Source: Plantago major (lineage: Eukaryota; Streptophyta; Magnoliopsida; Lamiales; Plantaginaceae). Taken from it: a stretch of DNA of 64,000 bases. The stretch is from NCBI GenBank assembly GCA_026545765.1, contig CM048842.1, forward strand, positions 44,897,431-44,961,430, read 5' to 3'. The notes beneath the pieces were generated by a model. The model was not told where the DNA came from. It did not search any database and worked only from the letters and a program-made list of their open reading frames with translations. Positions 45,696 to 58,311 of this stretch are shown piece by piece (within the stretch, counting starts at the first letter, position 1; the number at the start of each line of letters is the position of its first letter). Position numbers and translations under genes: made by a program.

Positions 45696-48600
45696 TCAGT
45701 CCTTAGGCAACTCCATCAACCCAAGATTATGTCTTAAGGTCAAGAACCGACTTTCTTGTAGGGGCTTGGTGAAGATATCTGCAAGTTGGTCTTCTGTGCC
45801 AATCTTGAGTATCTCTATATTGCCTTTTTCAACATGGTCTCTGATGAAGTGGTGTCTAACATCAATGTGCTTTGTTCTGGCATGGAACTTGGGATTCTGT
45901 GTGATTGCAATAGCACTTGTATTGTCACAAAAAATAGGAGTTTTCTCTTCATTGAGTCCATAGTCTCTGAGTTGTTGTTGAATCCACAGAATTTGTGTTG
46001 CACAACAACCAGCAGCAATATATTCAGCCTCTGTGGTAGAAGTTGCAATTGAGTTTTGCTTCTTGCTAAACCATGAGATAAGTCTTGTTCCCAGAAACTG
46101 ACAAGTTCCTGAGGTACTTTTCCTATCAAGCATTGATCCAACATAGTCAGCATCTGAGTAACCAGCCAAACTCAATCCACCTTCTTTAGGATACCACAAA
46201 CCTACATTTACTGTACCTTTCACATACCTTAATACTTTCATAGCAATGTTGTAGTGTGATTGCATTGGATTTGTTTGAAATCTAGCACACACTCCAACTG
46301 CATATTGAATATCAGGTCTGCTTGCAGTAAGATAAAGTAGTGAACCTATTAATTTCCTATACTTGTGTTCTTCAACACTCTTATCTGATTCAGTATAGGT
46401 CATTTTGGTTCCTATGCTCATAGGTATCTTAGCATCCTTTTCAGAGGGCTTAAGATTGAACTTTGTGAGTATGTCTTTTGCATACTTTGTCTGACTAATG
46501 AATATTCCATCATTGAGTTGCTTGACTTGCAATCCTAGGAAATAGTTCAATTCTCCCATCATGCTCATCTCAAACTTATTTTTCATGAGATTTGCAAAGT
46601 CATCACAAAGTTGCTTGTCCTTAGATCCAAATATAATGTCATCAACATACACTACAAGAATCCATCCGTAACGGAAAGGGATGACGATTTATCCGTCGCC
46701 TCAGTGATCGCTATCGCTACTTGATTCTATCCGTCGCCTGCTGGCGACGGATAAAGTTATCCGCTCAGCGACGGATAAAATTATCCGTCGCTACAGAGCG
46801 TTGACCAAAATTAAAAAAAAAAAAAAAAAATTTTAGCGACGGATAAATCTATCCGTCGCTAAAATAGCGACGGATAAAGGCCGGAAAAAAAAAAAAAAAA
46901 TTAGCGACGGATAGATCTAGATCTATCCGTCGCTAAAAACCTAAAAAAAATATAATATATCTCCTCCACCACCTCCTTTTCTCCACTACTTCTCCTCTCC
47001 TCCTCCTCCCACCACCACCTTTCTCCTCCCACCACCACCATCCTCCACCACCACCATCTCCTCCCACCACCACCATCCTCCACCACCACCATCTCCTCCA
47101 CCACCTTTCTCCTCCCACCACCACCACCTTTCTCCTCCCACCACCACCATCTCCTCCACCACCTCCTTTCCTCCACCACCATCTCACCACCACCACCACC
47201 ACCTCTCTCCTCCCACCACCACCACCCTGCCACCACCACCATCCTCCACCACCACCATCTCCTCCACCACCTCCTTTCCTCCACCATCCTCCTCCACCAC
47301 CATCTCCACCACCACCACCTCTCTACTCCCACCACCACCGCACCACCACCCTGCCACCACCACCATCTCCTCCACCACCACCACCCTGCCACCACCACCA
47401 TCTCCTCCACCACCACCACCACCCTTCCACCACCACCACCTCCCACCACCACCGCACACACCCACCGCACCACCATCGCCACCACCGCATCACATCGCCG
47501 GATTAATCCGATACTGAATATAAAATTAGATATCTGATTTTATTTTTTTGAAAAAAAAATGGGCGACAGATAGATCTATCCGTGCCCCCATAATCATTTT
47601 TTTTTAAAAAAGGTCAATCCGTCGTCAACTGTCGCTAATTGACGACGGATTTTTATCCGTCGCCAGCTTCAGGGGCGACGGATTTTATCCGTCGCCCGAT
47701 CCGCCGCCAGTGGCGACGGATATTGCATCGACGGATCTATCCGTCACATGATTTTTGTAGTGATATACTTGAACTAAGAGAAGTTTCCCATCATGATTTA
47801 AGGTAAATAAAGTTTTATCAACTTCACCTTTCTTGAAACCACTTTCCAGAAGGTATTTGGCCAAAGTGTCATACCATGCTCTTGGAGCCTGTTTCACCCA
47901 TATAGAGCTTTCGTAGTTTATAGACCATTCTACTTTCTCGAGGAAACTTCAAAACCGTGGTTGTTCAACATAGACTTCCTCAAGAAGTTCACCATTCAAG
48001 AATGCACTTTTGACATCCATCCGATAAACTTTAAAGTCTTTATGAGTTGAAGGCCGAAAGAGTCTTATCGCATCCAACTGCAACGGTGCATATGACTCAT
48101 CAAAATCTAAACCTTGATCGGGTGAATCCTCGCAACCAACCTTGCTTTGTTTCTGGTTATTTCACCAGATTCATTCATCTTGTTTCTCAAAACCCACTTG
48201 GTTCCAATCACAGATATTCCTTCTACAAATGGAACTAGTTTCCAGACTTTGTTTCTTTCAAACTGATCCAACTCTTCTTGCATTGCAGAGATCCGCCTTG
48301 GTCTCTTAATGCTTCTTCAATAGTTTTAGTTCAATGTTTGAGATGAAACATCCAAAGAGAGAATTAGCATTTTCGGCTATTGCTCTCCTAGTCCTAACAC
48401 CTTGATTGATTGGTCCAATCACATCCTTTGCAGGATGATCCTTGATCCATCTCATCATGGGTTTGGGGCTAGTAGGTTAACATCTATGTGATCCGAATGT
48501 GAATCACTATGATTATGACTTGATACGCCTTCAAGATTCTATGACATTTTGTACCTGTAAAGGCGTTGAATGTCTGACACTTGCTCAGTGTGAGGGCTTT

Positions 48601-50190
48601 CTGGGACATGCCTGTCAGAGAGGTCATTTCCAGAATTAGCTCTCTGATGAACATCTTCAGTTTCCATTTCTGGAATTCTCATAGGAAATTCTTCATCATG
48701 TCTGAGAATCATCTGGTTGTTACTAGGCATTTCATGCTTTTCTTCGTCAGAGTCATCCTCTCTTTCCATAATGATGTTTTTCCTTTCTGAGGGTTCTTCT
48801 TCAGAATCCTTTAACATTAGTTCCTTGAACCTTTCTCGAGTTCATCAAGGGTGATTTCTTGCTTTCTTCATAGAATACAACATGAACTGATTCTTCAATC
48901 TTCTTTGTTCTTTTGTTGTAAACTCTGTAAGCTTTGATATTCATAGAATAACCAAGAAACACTCCTTCATCTGCCTTTGGTTGAAATGTTCTTAGATACT
49001 CTTTTCCATTATTAAGAACAAAACATCTACAACCAAACACTTTCAGATGTTTAATATTAGGGGGTCTACCAACCAAGAGTTCATAAGGGGTCTTGTCATG
49101 GTGTTGTTTATCAAACATCTGTTCTGAGTGTAGCATGTTGTGTTTACAGCTTCAACCCAATAAACTTCACTTATTTCAGTGTTAGCCAGCATTGTCCTTG
49201 CTGCTTCTTGAAGGGTTCTATTTTTCCTTTCTGCAATACCATTTTGTTGTGGTGTTCTTACAGAGGAAAGTTGATGTTGTATACCTTTGCTGGTACAAAA
49301 CTCCTTTATGTACTGGTTGAAAAATTCAGTACCATGGTCTGTTCTGATTGCAGATTCCTTGTCATTTTTCGTGACTTCAAGCTTATTTAGCAAGTTTGGT
49401 ATCTCCACCCTAGCATCAGATTTATGCTTCAGAAAGACAACCCAAGTGAATCTTGAGAAGTCATCTACAACAACCAGACCATACTTCTTTCCTGCATAAC
49501 TAGTTACAAATGATTCAAAAAGATCCATGTGTAATAGTTGCAGTGGTCTAACACTAGAGTGTCTGGTTTTGGACTTGAAAGAGACTTTGGATTGTTTCCC
49601 CATCTGACAGGCAGAACATATATCATCCTTTCTGAAAGATGTTTTGGGAAGCCAACCACTAACTCTTTCTTGGCAAGTTTGTTCAGAGTTTTGAAGTTCA
49701 AGTGACTCATTCTTTTGTGCCATAACCAAAGGTTTCTCGGTGACCAGATTGACTCACCATGAGACATTCTTCATTGTGGCGGATGCCCAATCGGCAACAT
49801 AAAGACTACCTTTCCCGCCGAACCAAGACTACTGCTTTGACTCATTGTCAATAAGTTTGCAAAACTTTGCTTTGAACTTCACAAGAAATCCCTTATGCAT
49901 AAACTGGCTCATGCTAAATAGATTGTATTTCAAACCCTTAACATGTAATACGGCAGTAATTGTTAAAGATCCCAATTTGACGTTGCCAAATCCCAGAGAG
50001 GGATTTAATTCTCCTCCAGCAAATCTGATGTCTTGTCCAGTGTTGCAAGCTTTGTAGTTGACAGTTGCTTTGTCTCCGTCATGTGCTTTCGCATCCACTA
50101 TCAAATAGCCATTGAGCCTTAGTCCAAGAGGCGTTACGCACAAAACAGAAACAGGAGTTAGGTTCTTGCCTCGAGATAGAACCACTTAGA
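45696..50190 (-). CDS. Pol region of the minus-strand SIRE element
   Basis: On the minus strand: protease (WLFDSGCEST, near 50110), pre-integrase ([20 protein letters not shown], 49730-49680), integrase ([41 protein letters not shown]), reverse transcriptase (about 48300-46300) and RNase H ([40 protein letters not shown], 46200-45990). The end has [20 protein letters not shown] and ADIFTKPLQESRF. The order identifies Copia. The CACTA element 46650-47762 sits in the RT part. Broken by several changes; fossil. Confidence 0.88.
46650..47762 (-). mobile_element. Non-autonomous CACTA element inside the SIRE reverse-transcriptase region
   Basis: The ends are CACTACAAGAATCC and GATTTTTGTAGTG, with the 3-base duplication ATA at 46647-46649 and 47763-47765. 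Subterminal GCGACGGATA/TATCCGTCGC repeats are like those of 15708-17033. The core (about 46965-47480) is CCACCACC/TCCTCC on the plus strand, i.e. the GGT/GGA minisatellite on the minus strand. No transposase. It lies at the YVDD-coding part of RT: VQVY is encoded on one side and VDDIIFGSK on the other. Confidence 0.92.
46965..47480 (-). repeat. G-rich minisatellite core of the second CACTA copy
   Basis: On the minus strand irregular GGTGGTGGTGG and GGAGGAGATGG units run for about 500 bases, longer than in the first copy. Strand asymmetry is extreme, with almost no G on the plus strand. Open frames here (Trp/Gly/Val-rich) are compositional. Confidence 0.85.
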
Positions 50191-52683
50191 CTAAACATTC
50201 TTCGGAGGAATCCACATTTTAGTGAATTTCTTGGGAGTTTGTTTTTGTCTAACTTTATCAGAAGGAGAAGCAATAGAATCAGTAATTTTGATCTCAATCT
50301 TCCTTCTTGGGGTGTTTCTAGGTGTTCCCTTTGGTGCTTTCTGGACCCTGGGTTTCTGGGGTTGCTTTTCAGCAAACTTAGCCTTTCTGGCCAGGTTCCT
50401 TCTAGCTTTGGCATTCAGTTTTTCAGTGGTTTGAGATTTCTTCCACTTCTGTTTATTGCTACGTGCAATATCAGCCTTGCGCCATTGTTCTTGTCCTTCC
50501 TTATATTGTTGTAAAAGGACTTTTCCAATAGCACGATAGCCAATGCCATTTCGAACACCTTTGGCTTTCTGAATGCGGTCTTCAGATGCCTTACTAGTTT
50601 CTGCACCATCTTTATTTTCATAAAATGGTATAGTAGAGAATTTGCCTATTCCAGCAATTCTTTCCTTCCTAGTAATACTGCACTGTGGATGATTGCATGT
50701 CTGAGGTTTGTGTTTCTTTTTAGAGACCTTATCCACATGCTTCTTGTGAACTTGTTGTTCTTTCAAAGGCTGGGTTGCAACTCCCTTTCCTTTGTCAACT
50801 ACCTTCGCTTTCTGACCAATGCTATAGGTGGTTGAAGAATCATTCTGTTGACTTCTTACAAAGGTCAACCTATCATCACCCTTCTTCAGAGGAGACGAAT
50901 TGCTTGATTGTTCATCAAGTCCAAGTCCACCTTTCTCAGAGGGATCTCTCAGATATGATTGAACCTCAGTGAGAGTGTCACTAGCCTTTGCATAAGATTG
51001 GAAGGATAGCTCTTTCTTTCGGAGTTCCTCATTCTCAGAAAGCAGCTTCATCATTTTCTTATTAAGTTCATCCAAGGCTAGTGTGTGAAAATTTTCATTT
51101 TCAGATATCTGACTTTTCAGAAGGGCTATTTCAGCGCTCTTGTTCTCAGATACCCTGGTTAGCTCAGAAACCTCTTTTTCAAGAGTTTCTTTGCTTTCCT
51201 CTAGAATTCTGGTTTTGGATTGTGCTTCCAGAAATTCTTTCTCATAACGATCCAATTCACTCCTGATTAACTCCAGATCCTCAATTCCATCATCACTCTC
51301 ATAGTACAGAAATTGTGAAATGTTAGTTACCTCATCAGCCATAAGACACATTTCAATGTTGGAGATGTCTGGACCAGCAATCTCAGCAACTCCACACATT
51401 TCATTCTTCTTAAGGTCGAAGTCGATTACGTTGTGGGTGATTCCACACAATTCTGGTGATGGTAGGTTTGAGTTATCTGAATCTCCATCTTCAGAATCTG
51501 TCTCAATATCTAGAGCATCAAGTTGGATTTGAATCTTCTTCCTTTCTTCAGTCAGTAAGGCCCTTTGATTTCTTTTGTAATTTCTTCTGTCCTTCTTGTC
51601 ACCTGTCTTGAGCTTGTTTAAAGCAGGGCAATCTCTCTTGAAGTGACCAGGCTTTTGACAATAGAAGCAGATATCATTTCCTATCTCTGCTGATTCAGTA
51701 CTAACACCTTTCTGAATGGGGGTCTTCAGAGAGTTGTTTAGTTGAATGTTCTTGTACTGATGATAGTTTGGGCCAAGATGCTTTTTCAGCTTTTCTTTAG
51801 CTTTTCTTCTCTCAATCTCTTGACTCACAAATTTATTCATGTGTCTTACTGCAAGAGCATTTTCTTCAGATGCGTCTTTGGTATCTTTCTTTTCAGAAGT
51901 ACCTTGAGAGACTAGAGCAACACTTTGCAACTTCTCAGCTGTTTGTTCTCTCTGAGTTGTCTCATAATCTACAGTAGCAAGATGAGAGAAGAGCTCTACT
52001 GGAGTAATATTTGGCATTCCTTGGTTGAAATAAAAGAATTTAGTGTGCTCCCAGTTGTGATTGAGACTTCTGACAATAGTCTTAATCTTTTCTGGCTGGG
52101 AGTATCTGTTGCTTTCACCAAGTGCAGCCATATCACTCATAAGAGTAGTAAACCTGAAATCAAGTTCTTCCAGAGTTTCAGTGGGACCTTGCTTGAAGTT
52201 TTGAAACTTCAATTTAAGAACTTCGAACTTGTTTTCTTTGCTTTTCTCAGTTCCGGCACAGATTTCTTCAATCAATTGCCAGGCAACTTTTGCCGTTTTA
52301 GCACCCCACAATTTACACTGTATGTGCTCAGGTGTCGATCTGATGATGATATTACGAGCTTGACCATCCAATCTGTGTCTCTTGGCATCTTGGATGTCGA
52401 GCTCTCTTGGCTTCTTCATAATGCTTCCACGAGCAACACGACCACTATCACTAGCAGTCGCATCCTCGCTTTCATCTTCCTTGTCTGAGGCTTTTCTTCC
52501 ATCAGAAACCTCAGTGACTTGTTTGAGTTGTCTGATTTTGATAGGCCCTTCATTGATGACATAGATCATTTCATCACTAATGGCCTCCAGATGGAGCATC
52601 ATGTTGTTTTTCCATTTCTCGTAGTTTTCTGGCTTCAGAACGGGTGCATCACTCAGAGACATACCTGCACACTTAACACACAA
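50191..52683 (-). CDS. Gag region of the minus-strand SIRE element
   Basis: Starts about 100 bases inside the LTR. It encodes a UBN2/Copia gag: LKPENYEKWKNNMMLHLEAI near the N-terminus, then FEVLKLKFQNFKQGPTETLE and a CCHC zinc knuckle CFYCQKPGHFKRDC (about residues 340-353). A long extension with coiled-coil sequence (about residues 450-600) and a basic C-terminus follow. At about 830 codons it is longer than most Copia gags, as is typical for the SIRE lineage, where gag is enlarged. Part of a fossil. Confidence 0.88.
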   Translation of the reverse strand: MCVKCAGMSLSDAPVLKPENYEKWKNNMMLHLEAISDEMIYVINEGPIKIRQLKQVTEVSDGRKASDKEDESEDATASDSGRVARGSIMKKPRELDIQDAKRHRLDGQARNIIIRSTPEHIQCKLWGAKTAKVAWQLIEEICAGTEKSKENKFEVLKLKFQNFKQGPTETLEELDFRFTTLMSDMAALGESNRYSQPEKIKTIVRSLNHNWEHTKFFYFNQGMPNITPVELFSHLATVDYETTQREQTAEKLQSVALVSQGTSEKKDTKDASEENALAVRHMNKFVSQEIERRKAKEKLKKHLGPNYHQYKNIQLNNSLKTPIQKGVSTESAEIGNDICFYCQKPGHFKRDCPALNKLKTGDKKDRRNYKRNQRALLTEERKKIQIQLDALDIETDSEDGDSDNSNLPSPELCGITHNVIDFDLKKNEMCGVAEIAGPDISNIEMCLMADEVTNISQFLYYESDDGIEDLELIRSELDRYEKEFLEAQSKTRILEESKETLEKEVSELTRVSENKSAEIALLKSQISENENFHTLALDELNKKMMKLLSENEELRKKELSFQSYAKASDTLTEVQSYLRDPSEKGGLGLDEQSSNSSPLKKGDDRLTFVRSQQNDSSTTYSIGQKAKVVDKGKGVATQPLKEQQVHKKHVDKVSKKKHKPQTCNHPQCSITRKERIAGIGKFSTIPFYENKDGAETSKASEDRIQKAKGVRNGIGYRAIGKVLLQQYKEGQEQWRKADIARSNKQKWKKSQTTEKLNAKARRNLARKAKFAEKQPQKPRVQKAPKGTPRNTPRRKIEIKITDSIASPSDKVRQKQTPKKFTKMWIPPKNV

Positions 52684-52779
52684 ATTATATAGTCCTCAGA
52701 AAGGGACAAAGTTTCTTCACCTATCTGGGGATCTAGGTTCAGTGCAGAAGGCTTGGGAACCTCCCGCTCTGATACCACT

Positions 52780-54207
52780 TGTTGGTCCAGATAACGGCAA
52801 AGTAAAAGACTAGGGGGGGGGGGGGTGAATAGTCTTTTAAAACTTTTGTCGATAAACACAGTTTCTCAGAAACCTGGGGGGTTTCTGATACTTAGATTCA
52901 GAGCGCGGAAGACTTTAAGATAGGTAAGTGCAGAAACAATAAGTATGTGTGTGTGCTTTGCTGAAAGATAAATACAGAAAGGTAAATAACACATCAAGTA
53001 TAGTGGTATCTGGAGGTGGCGTACTCCTCCAACTAATCCACTTCGGTCTTTCTGAGACCTAGAATTCACTAGAACAGATAATTGAGTTCACCTTACAAAA
53101 ATCATATTCTAAGATTCTTAAACAATTGGTTCCCAACCAAATGTTCCCCCTGAGTTATTCCCCAGCTCCTAGAGCTAAGTACTTCCTCTACTCAGATAAC
53201 CTTGGAGTTATTCCTTGATTTCCCAAATCAAGTACTTCCTCTACTCCACGCCTTGATGGTGTTGGTTATAAGGTTTGTCAGAGAGGCTTCTTGTATAACT
53301 TTTCAGTTATGTTTCCAGAGAGCCTAATAGAACAAGACTACTTAATACACTTGTTCAGTGTATGTCAATCTGCTCTTTACTGACCCAAGTAATTGATGTC
53401 CGTTCTGGAGAATGAGCTTCAAAAAGGTTATCTGATAGTTCAACTCTTTCACGAATAACAATCTCTTGTTAAGGTTCAGGACAACTTAGAACTACTAGTG
53501 ATTCTTCAAAAATGTAAAGCTTTCAGAAAGGGTAGTAGAGTGCTTGAGAGAATACTTTGCTAGATTGTAAGTTTGCAAGTTAGATCGTTCTTCGGTCATA
53601 TTTCTCAGCATCTAAGTGTGTGATATTTATAGATGAATTAGAGAGTCGTTGGGATGTTATCCGTTAGACACAATTCAAATTCAGTCTATACTTATCTTGA
53701 AATGAGTACTCAGAAGTCCTTGTCTCATATCTCAGAGGATCGTGCTTTAGCGCTTTTTCCGCGATGCAATTAATGCACATGTACTATTTCTTGTCCTCTA
53801 GTCTTCAACAGATACATTAGCCTTTCTGATGGCTTGCATGCTCCATACTCATGATGTCATATGTTCCAGAATCATGTTTCAAAAGTAACTAAATGCACTT
53901 AAGAAAGGATTAAGGACATAGTCTTTCCGAGTGAGACTAAACCTTGGTGTCTTCATAAATCTTGTGCAATCTCCGGTCTTGTAATCTTCAGAAAAGCTCC
54001 ATTGCTAGGATTGATCTTCATGGTCGTCTTGAAAATAAAAATTACACTCAGAGACCTATAATCCTAATACAAGATTTACTAGACTAATCATACTCAGTGA
54101 TTTCCTCTTTTACAATGTTCAAGTGAACCAAGAGTACTTTAATCACCTTTCTGGCCAAGATAAGAACATGTGATGAATGATCAAAATACTAACAGATATT
54201 CCTAACA
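52780..54207 (-). repeat. 5' LTR of the minus-strand SIRE element
   Basis: 1428 bases, differing from 37839-39256 by few substitutions and small indels. The primer-binding site complement GCTCTGATACCACT adjoins it at 52766-52779. It contains a 13-G run (52813-52825). Confidence 0.92.
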
Positions 54208-54212
54208 GCAAT

Positions 54213-57200
54213 GATGGACCAATTATTAGATTTGCTGGAGGAGATGAAAATCCAACCATAGGATTTGGCAATCTGAAGTTTGGACCCTTACAATCTCTGA
54301 AGTACTACATGTAAAGGGATTGCAATATAATCTCCAAAGCATGAGTCAATTAGTAGACAAAGGGTACACTGTCAAGATCAAGTCAAAACTATGCAAAGTG
54401 ATTGACAATGAGTTAAAGCAGACAGTCTTGGTTGCTAGGCGAAAAGGAAATCTTTATGTTGCTGATTGGGCATCCGCCACAACTGAAGAATGTCTCATGG
54501 TAAGTCAACTGCCACATCAAGAAAATTGGCTATGGCATAAAAGAATGAGTCACCTGAATTTCAAAACTCTGAACAAGCTAGCCAAGAAAGAATTGGTGGT
54601 TGGTTTACCCAAAATGGCATATAGAAAGGATGGTATATGCTCAGCTTGCCAAATGGAAAAACAATCCAAAACATCTTTCAAGTCTAAAACTAGACACTCC
54701 AGTGAAAGGCCACTGCAAATGTTACATATGGATCTTTTTGAATCCTCTGTAACTAGCTATGCAGGAAAGAAGTATGGTCTGGTTGTTGTTGATGATTACT
54801 CAAGATTCACTTGGGTTGTATTTCTCAAACAAAAATTTGATGCAAGGGTTGAGATACCCAACTATAAGCTTGAAGTCAGAACAGACCATGGTACTGAGTT
54901 TGTGAACCAGTACATAAAAGAGTTTTGTACCTGCAAAGGTATACAACATCAACTATCTTTCGTAATGACACCACAACAAAATTGTGTTTTTGAAAGGAAG
55001 AACAGGACCCTGAAAGAAGCAGCAAGAACAATGCTTGCTGACACTGAAATAAGTGAAATCTATTGGGTTGAAACTATTAACACAGCCTGCTACACTCAAA
55101 ATAGATGTTTGATTAATAAACACCGTGACAAAACTCCTTATGAGCTTTTGATTGGTAGACCCCCTAGTATCAAACATCTAAGGGTGTTTGGTTGTAGATG
55201 TTTTGTTCTTAACAATGGAAAAGAATACTGGAGAACATTTCAACCAAAAGTAGATGAAGGAGTATTTCTTGGTTATTCTCTGAATAGCAAAGCCTATAGA
55301 ATCTACAACAAAAGAACGCAAAAGATTGAAGAATCTGTTCTTGTACTTTTCTACGAAGGAAACAAGAAAATACCCTTGAATGTTGATCTCTCAGAAAGGT
55401 TCAAAGAGCTGATGATTAAAGATTCTGAAGAAAAATCCTCAATAGGAAACAAATCTATCATTCAATTAGAGGATGAGTCTGACGATGAAAAGCAACCATT
55501 GCTTAGTAACAACCAGATGACTCTAAGACATGATGAAGAATTTCCTATGAGAATTCCAGAAATGGAAAAGGTTACTAAGAACCTTCATCATGAAGAGGTT
55601 TCTGAGAATGAGATTGCTGAAAATCAAATTCCAGATATATCTAACACTGAAAAAGTGTCAGATATCCATGGCATTTTCCATGTGTTAGATATCTCAGATA
55701 CTGCACAAGTATCCCATCAAAATCATATTGATTCACATTCAGATCAAAATGATATTGATCCTACTAGTTCAAAACCCATTATGAAATGGATAAGAAATCA
55801 TCCTGCCAAGGATGTGATCGGTCCTTTAGACCAAGGTGTTAGAACTAGGAGAGCAATTGCTTGAAATGCAGATTCGCTCTATGGATGTTTCATCTCAAAT
55901 ATTGAACTTAAAACTATAGAAGAAGCATTGAAGGATCAAGATTGGATCTCTGCAATGCAAGAAGAGTTGGATCAATTTGAGAGAAACAAAGTATGGAAAC
56001 TGGTTCCATTTGTTGACGAAATATCTGTAATTGGAACCAAGTGGGTTTTCAGAAATAAAATGAATGAGTCTGGTGAAATAACCAGAAACAAAGCAATGCT
56101 GGTTGCCAAGGGATTCACCCAGACTGGAAGACTAGATTTTGATGAATCTTATGCACCAGTTGCAAGATTAGATTCAATAAGAGTCTTTCTAGCCTTTGCA
56201 GCTCATAATGACTTTACAGTTTATCAAATGGATGTCAAGAGTGCATTCCTAAATGGTGAACTTGCTGAGAAAGTCTATGTTGAGCAACCACCAGGCTTTG
56301 AGGTTTCCTCAGAAAGTAGGATGGTCTATAAGCTCTGTAAAGCTCAGATGGCTGAAACAAGCTCCAAGAGCATGGTATGATACATTGGCCAGATACCTAC
56401 TAGAAAGTGGTTTCAAGAAAGGAGATGTTGATAAAACACTCTTTACATTGAACCATGATGGGAAACTACTTTTAGTTCAAGTATATGTTGATGACATTAT
56501 ATTTGGATCTAAAGACAAGCAACTTTGTGAAGACTTTGCTGAGCTAATGAAAAGTAAATTTGAAATGAGCATGATGGGAGAATTGAATTATTTCCTAGGG
56601 CTGCAAGTCAAGCAACTCAATGATGGAATATTCATTAGTCAAACAAAGTATGCAAAAGACATGATCAACAAATTTAATCTAAAGCCTTCTGAAAAGAATG
56701 CTAAGATACCTATGAGCATTGGAACCAAAATGACCTATACTGAATCTGACAAGAGTGTTGAAGAACACAAGTATAGGAAATTGATTGGGTCTCTACTGTA
56801 CCTCACTGCAAGTAGACTTGATATTTAATATGCAGTTGGAGTGTGTGCCAGATTTCAGACAAATCCAATGCAATCACACTACAACATTGCTATGAAAATA
56901 TTAAGGTATGTAAAGGGTACTGTAGAAGTTGGATTGTGGTATCCAAAAGACAGTGGATTGAGTTTAGTTGGCTACTCTGATGCTGACTATGCTGGATCGT
57001 TTGCTTGATAGAAAAAGCACCTCAGGAACTTGTTAATTTCTTGGTGCCAGAATGATATCATTGTTCAGTAAGAAACAAAACTCAATTGCCACATCTACCA
57101 CAGAGGCTGAATATATTGTTGCTGGGTGTTGTGCTTCACAAATATTGTGGATACAACAACAACTCAGAGACTATGGACTCAATGAAGAGAAAACTCCGAT

Positions 57201-57423
57201 TTTCTGTGACAACACAAGTGCTATTGCCATAACTTATAATCCTAAGTTTCATGCAAGAACAAAGCTCATTCATGTTAGACACCACTTCATTAGAGACCAT
57301 GTTGAAAAAGGCAAGATTGGCACTGAAGACCAACTTGCAGATATCTTCACTAAGCCACGACAAGAAAGTAGATTCTTAGCTTTAAGACATAGTCTTGGAC
57401 TAATGGAGCTACCAAAGAACTGA
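54213..57423 (+). CDS. Pol region of the plus-strand SIRE element
   Basis: Continues the protease sequence found left of the nested element. It encodes pre-integrase ([20 protein letters not shown]), integrase ([46 protein letters not shown]), reverse transcriptase ([47 protein letters not shown]) and RNase H ([20 protein letters not shown], ending near [13 protein letters not shown]). It is close in sequence to the pol of the minus-strand element. The region is broken at several points; fossil. Confidence 0.88.
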
Positions 57424-57429
57424 AAAAGT

Positions 57430-57630
57430 TCAGATATCTGAAGAAGATATCAAAAGAGGGAAAGAGATATCTGGAACGGGTATCCAGATATAGAGGGAAA
57501 AGAAACCTGGACCAGGTATCCAGAAACAAGGTATCTGGGACGGATATCCAGATATAAAGAGAAAAGAGAAATTTGGAACAGGTATCCAGAAAAGAGGTAT
57601 CTGGAACGGGTATCCAGAAACCATGCATAA
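57430..57630 (+). repeat. Tandem GGTATCTGGAACGGGTATCCAGA-type array after pol
   Basis: Five or more units combine GGTATCTGGAACGG, GGTATCCAGA and AGATATAGAG(G)GAAAAG, with internal palindromes (CCAGATA/TATCTGG). It lies just after the pol end in the plus-strand SIRE and was not noticed at the same place in the minus-strand one. Confidence 0.7.
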
Positions 57631-58311
57631 AAGGGTAAATGACTATTTGAAGATCTACGAGCAGTACTCAGATATCTAGATCACTCAGTGAGGGGGAACA
57701 CAAAAGAGAATAGTACAACTGTCTGCAGTCAACTACTCTCTTGAAATTTGTATTATTTCTATCTTTGTGTAAAACTTAGACAGATTCTGAGTATGAGATA
57801 GACTCAGATACAAAAGATGTTCTTATTCACACAGAAGAAATGTGATTCAGATAGCTAATCACCAAAATTCATTAATTGGGCACAATTACAATTGTTGATT
57901 GTGATCATTGCTGAAGAAGCAATAGTGACTCTTGATGAAATGGGCGTTTGATCTTAACGGACGAGATTATTTCTCTGAGAATTAGTGGACTGTAAAAACT
58001 CAGACGTGGCCCACTAAGCATTTAATGTCAAACAAACTTTACCCACGCCTATCTGCAAGTACACAGATACTTACACACAAAATCAATTTGTATATATATG
58101 TCTGTTGAGATTTTCGTTGCTTTATATATAGGATTTTGGCAAAAAGAATCACTTTCGCCTAATCCAACATTCATACTTGCACAAGAATAGCAAAAACATT
58201 CCTTCAAACTTTTCTACAAAACTCTGTTCTTCGATTAGTCTTCTGCAAAGAATCACTAATCTCCCACCTTAATCTCTTTCAGACTTTCGAAAACTCTCAC
58301 TATATAAAGAG

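Larger units (their letters stand above)
37839..54207 (-). mobile_element. Giant SIRE/Maximus-type Copia element, minus strand, both LTRs present
   Basis: On the minus strand the order is LTR (54207-52780), primer site for tRNA-Met (TGGTATCAGAGC, just below 52780), gag, pol, a long accessory region, a purine tract (AAAAAGGGGGAAATT) and LTR (39256-37839). At 16.4 kb it is large even for SIRE elements. The LTRs are about 1420 bases each and nearly identical by eye, so insertion is recent. The internal coding part carries a number of breaks and one CACTA insertion. It is flanked by GCAAT on both sides. Fossil. Confidence 0.93.

Noticed and set aside
46901-47485. 194-codon open frame rich in Val, Trp and Gly on the minus strand
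   Set aside because: Same G-rich minisatellite in the second CACTA copy; no protein family has this composition.
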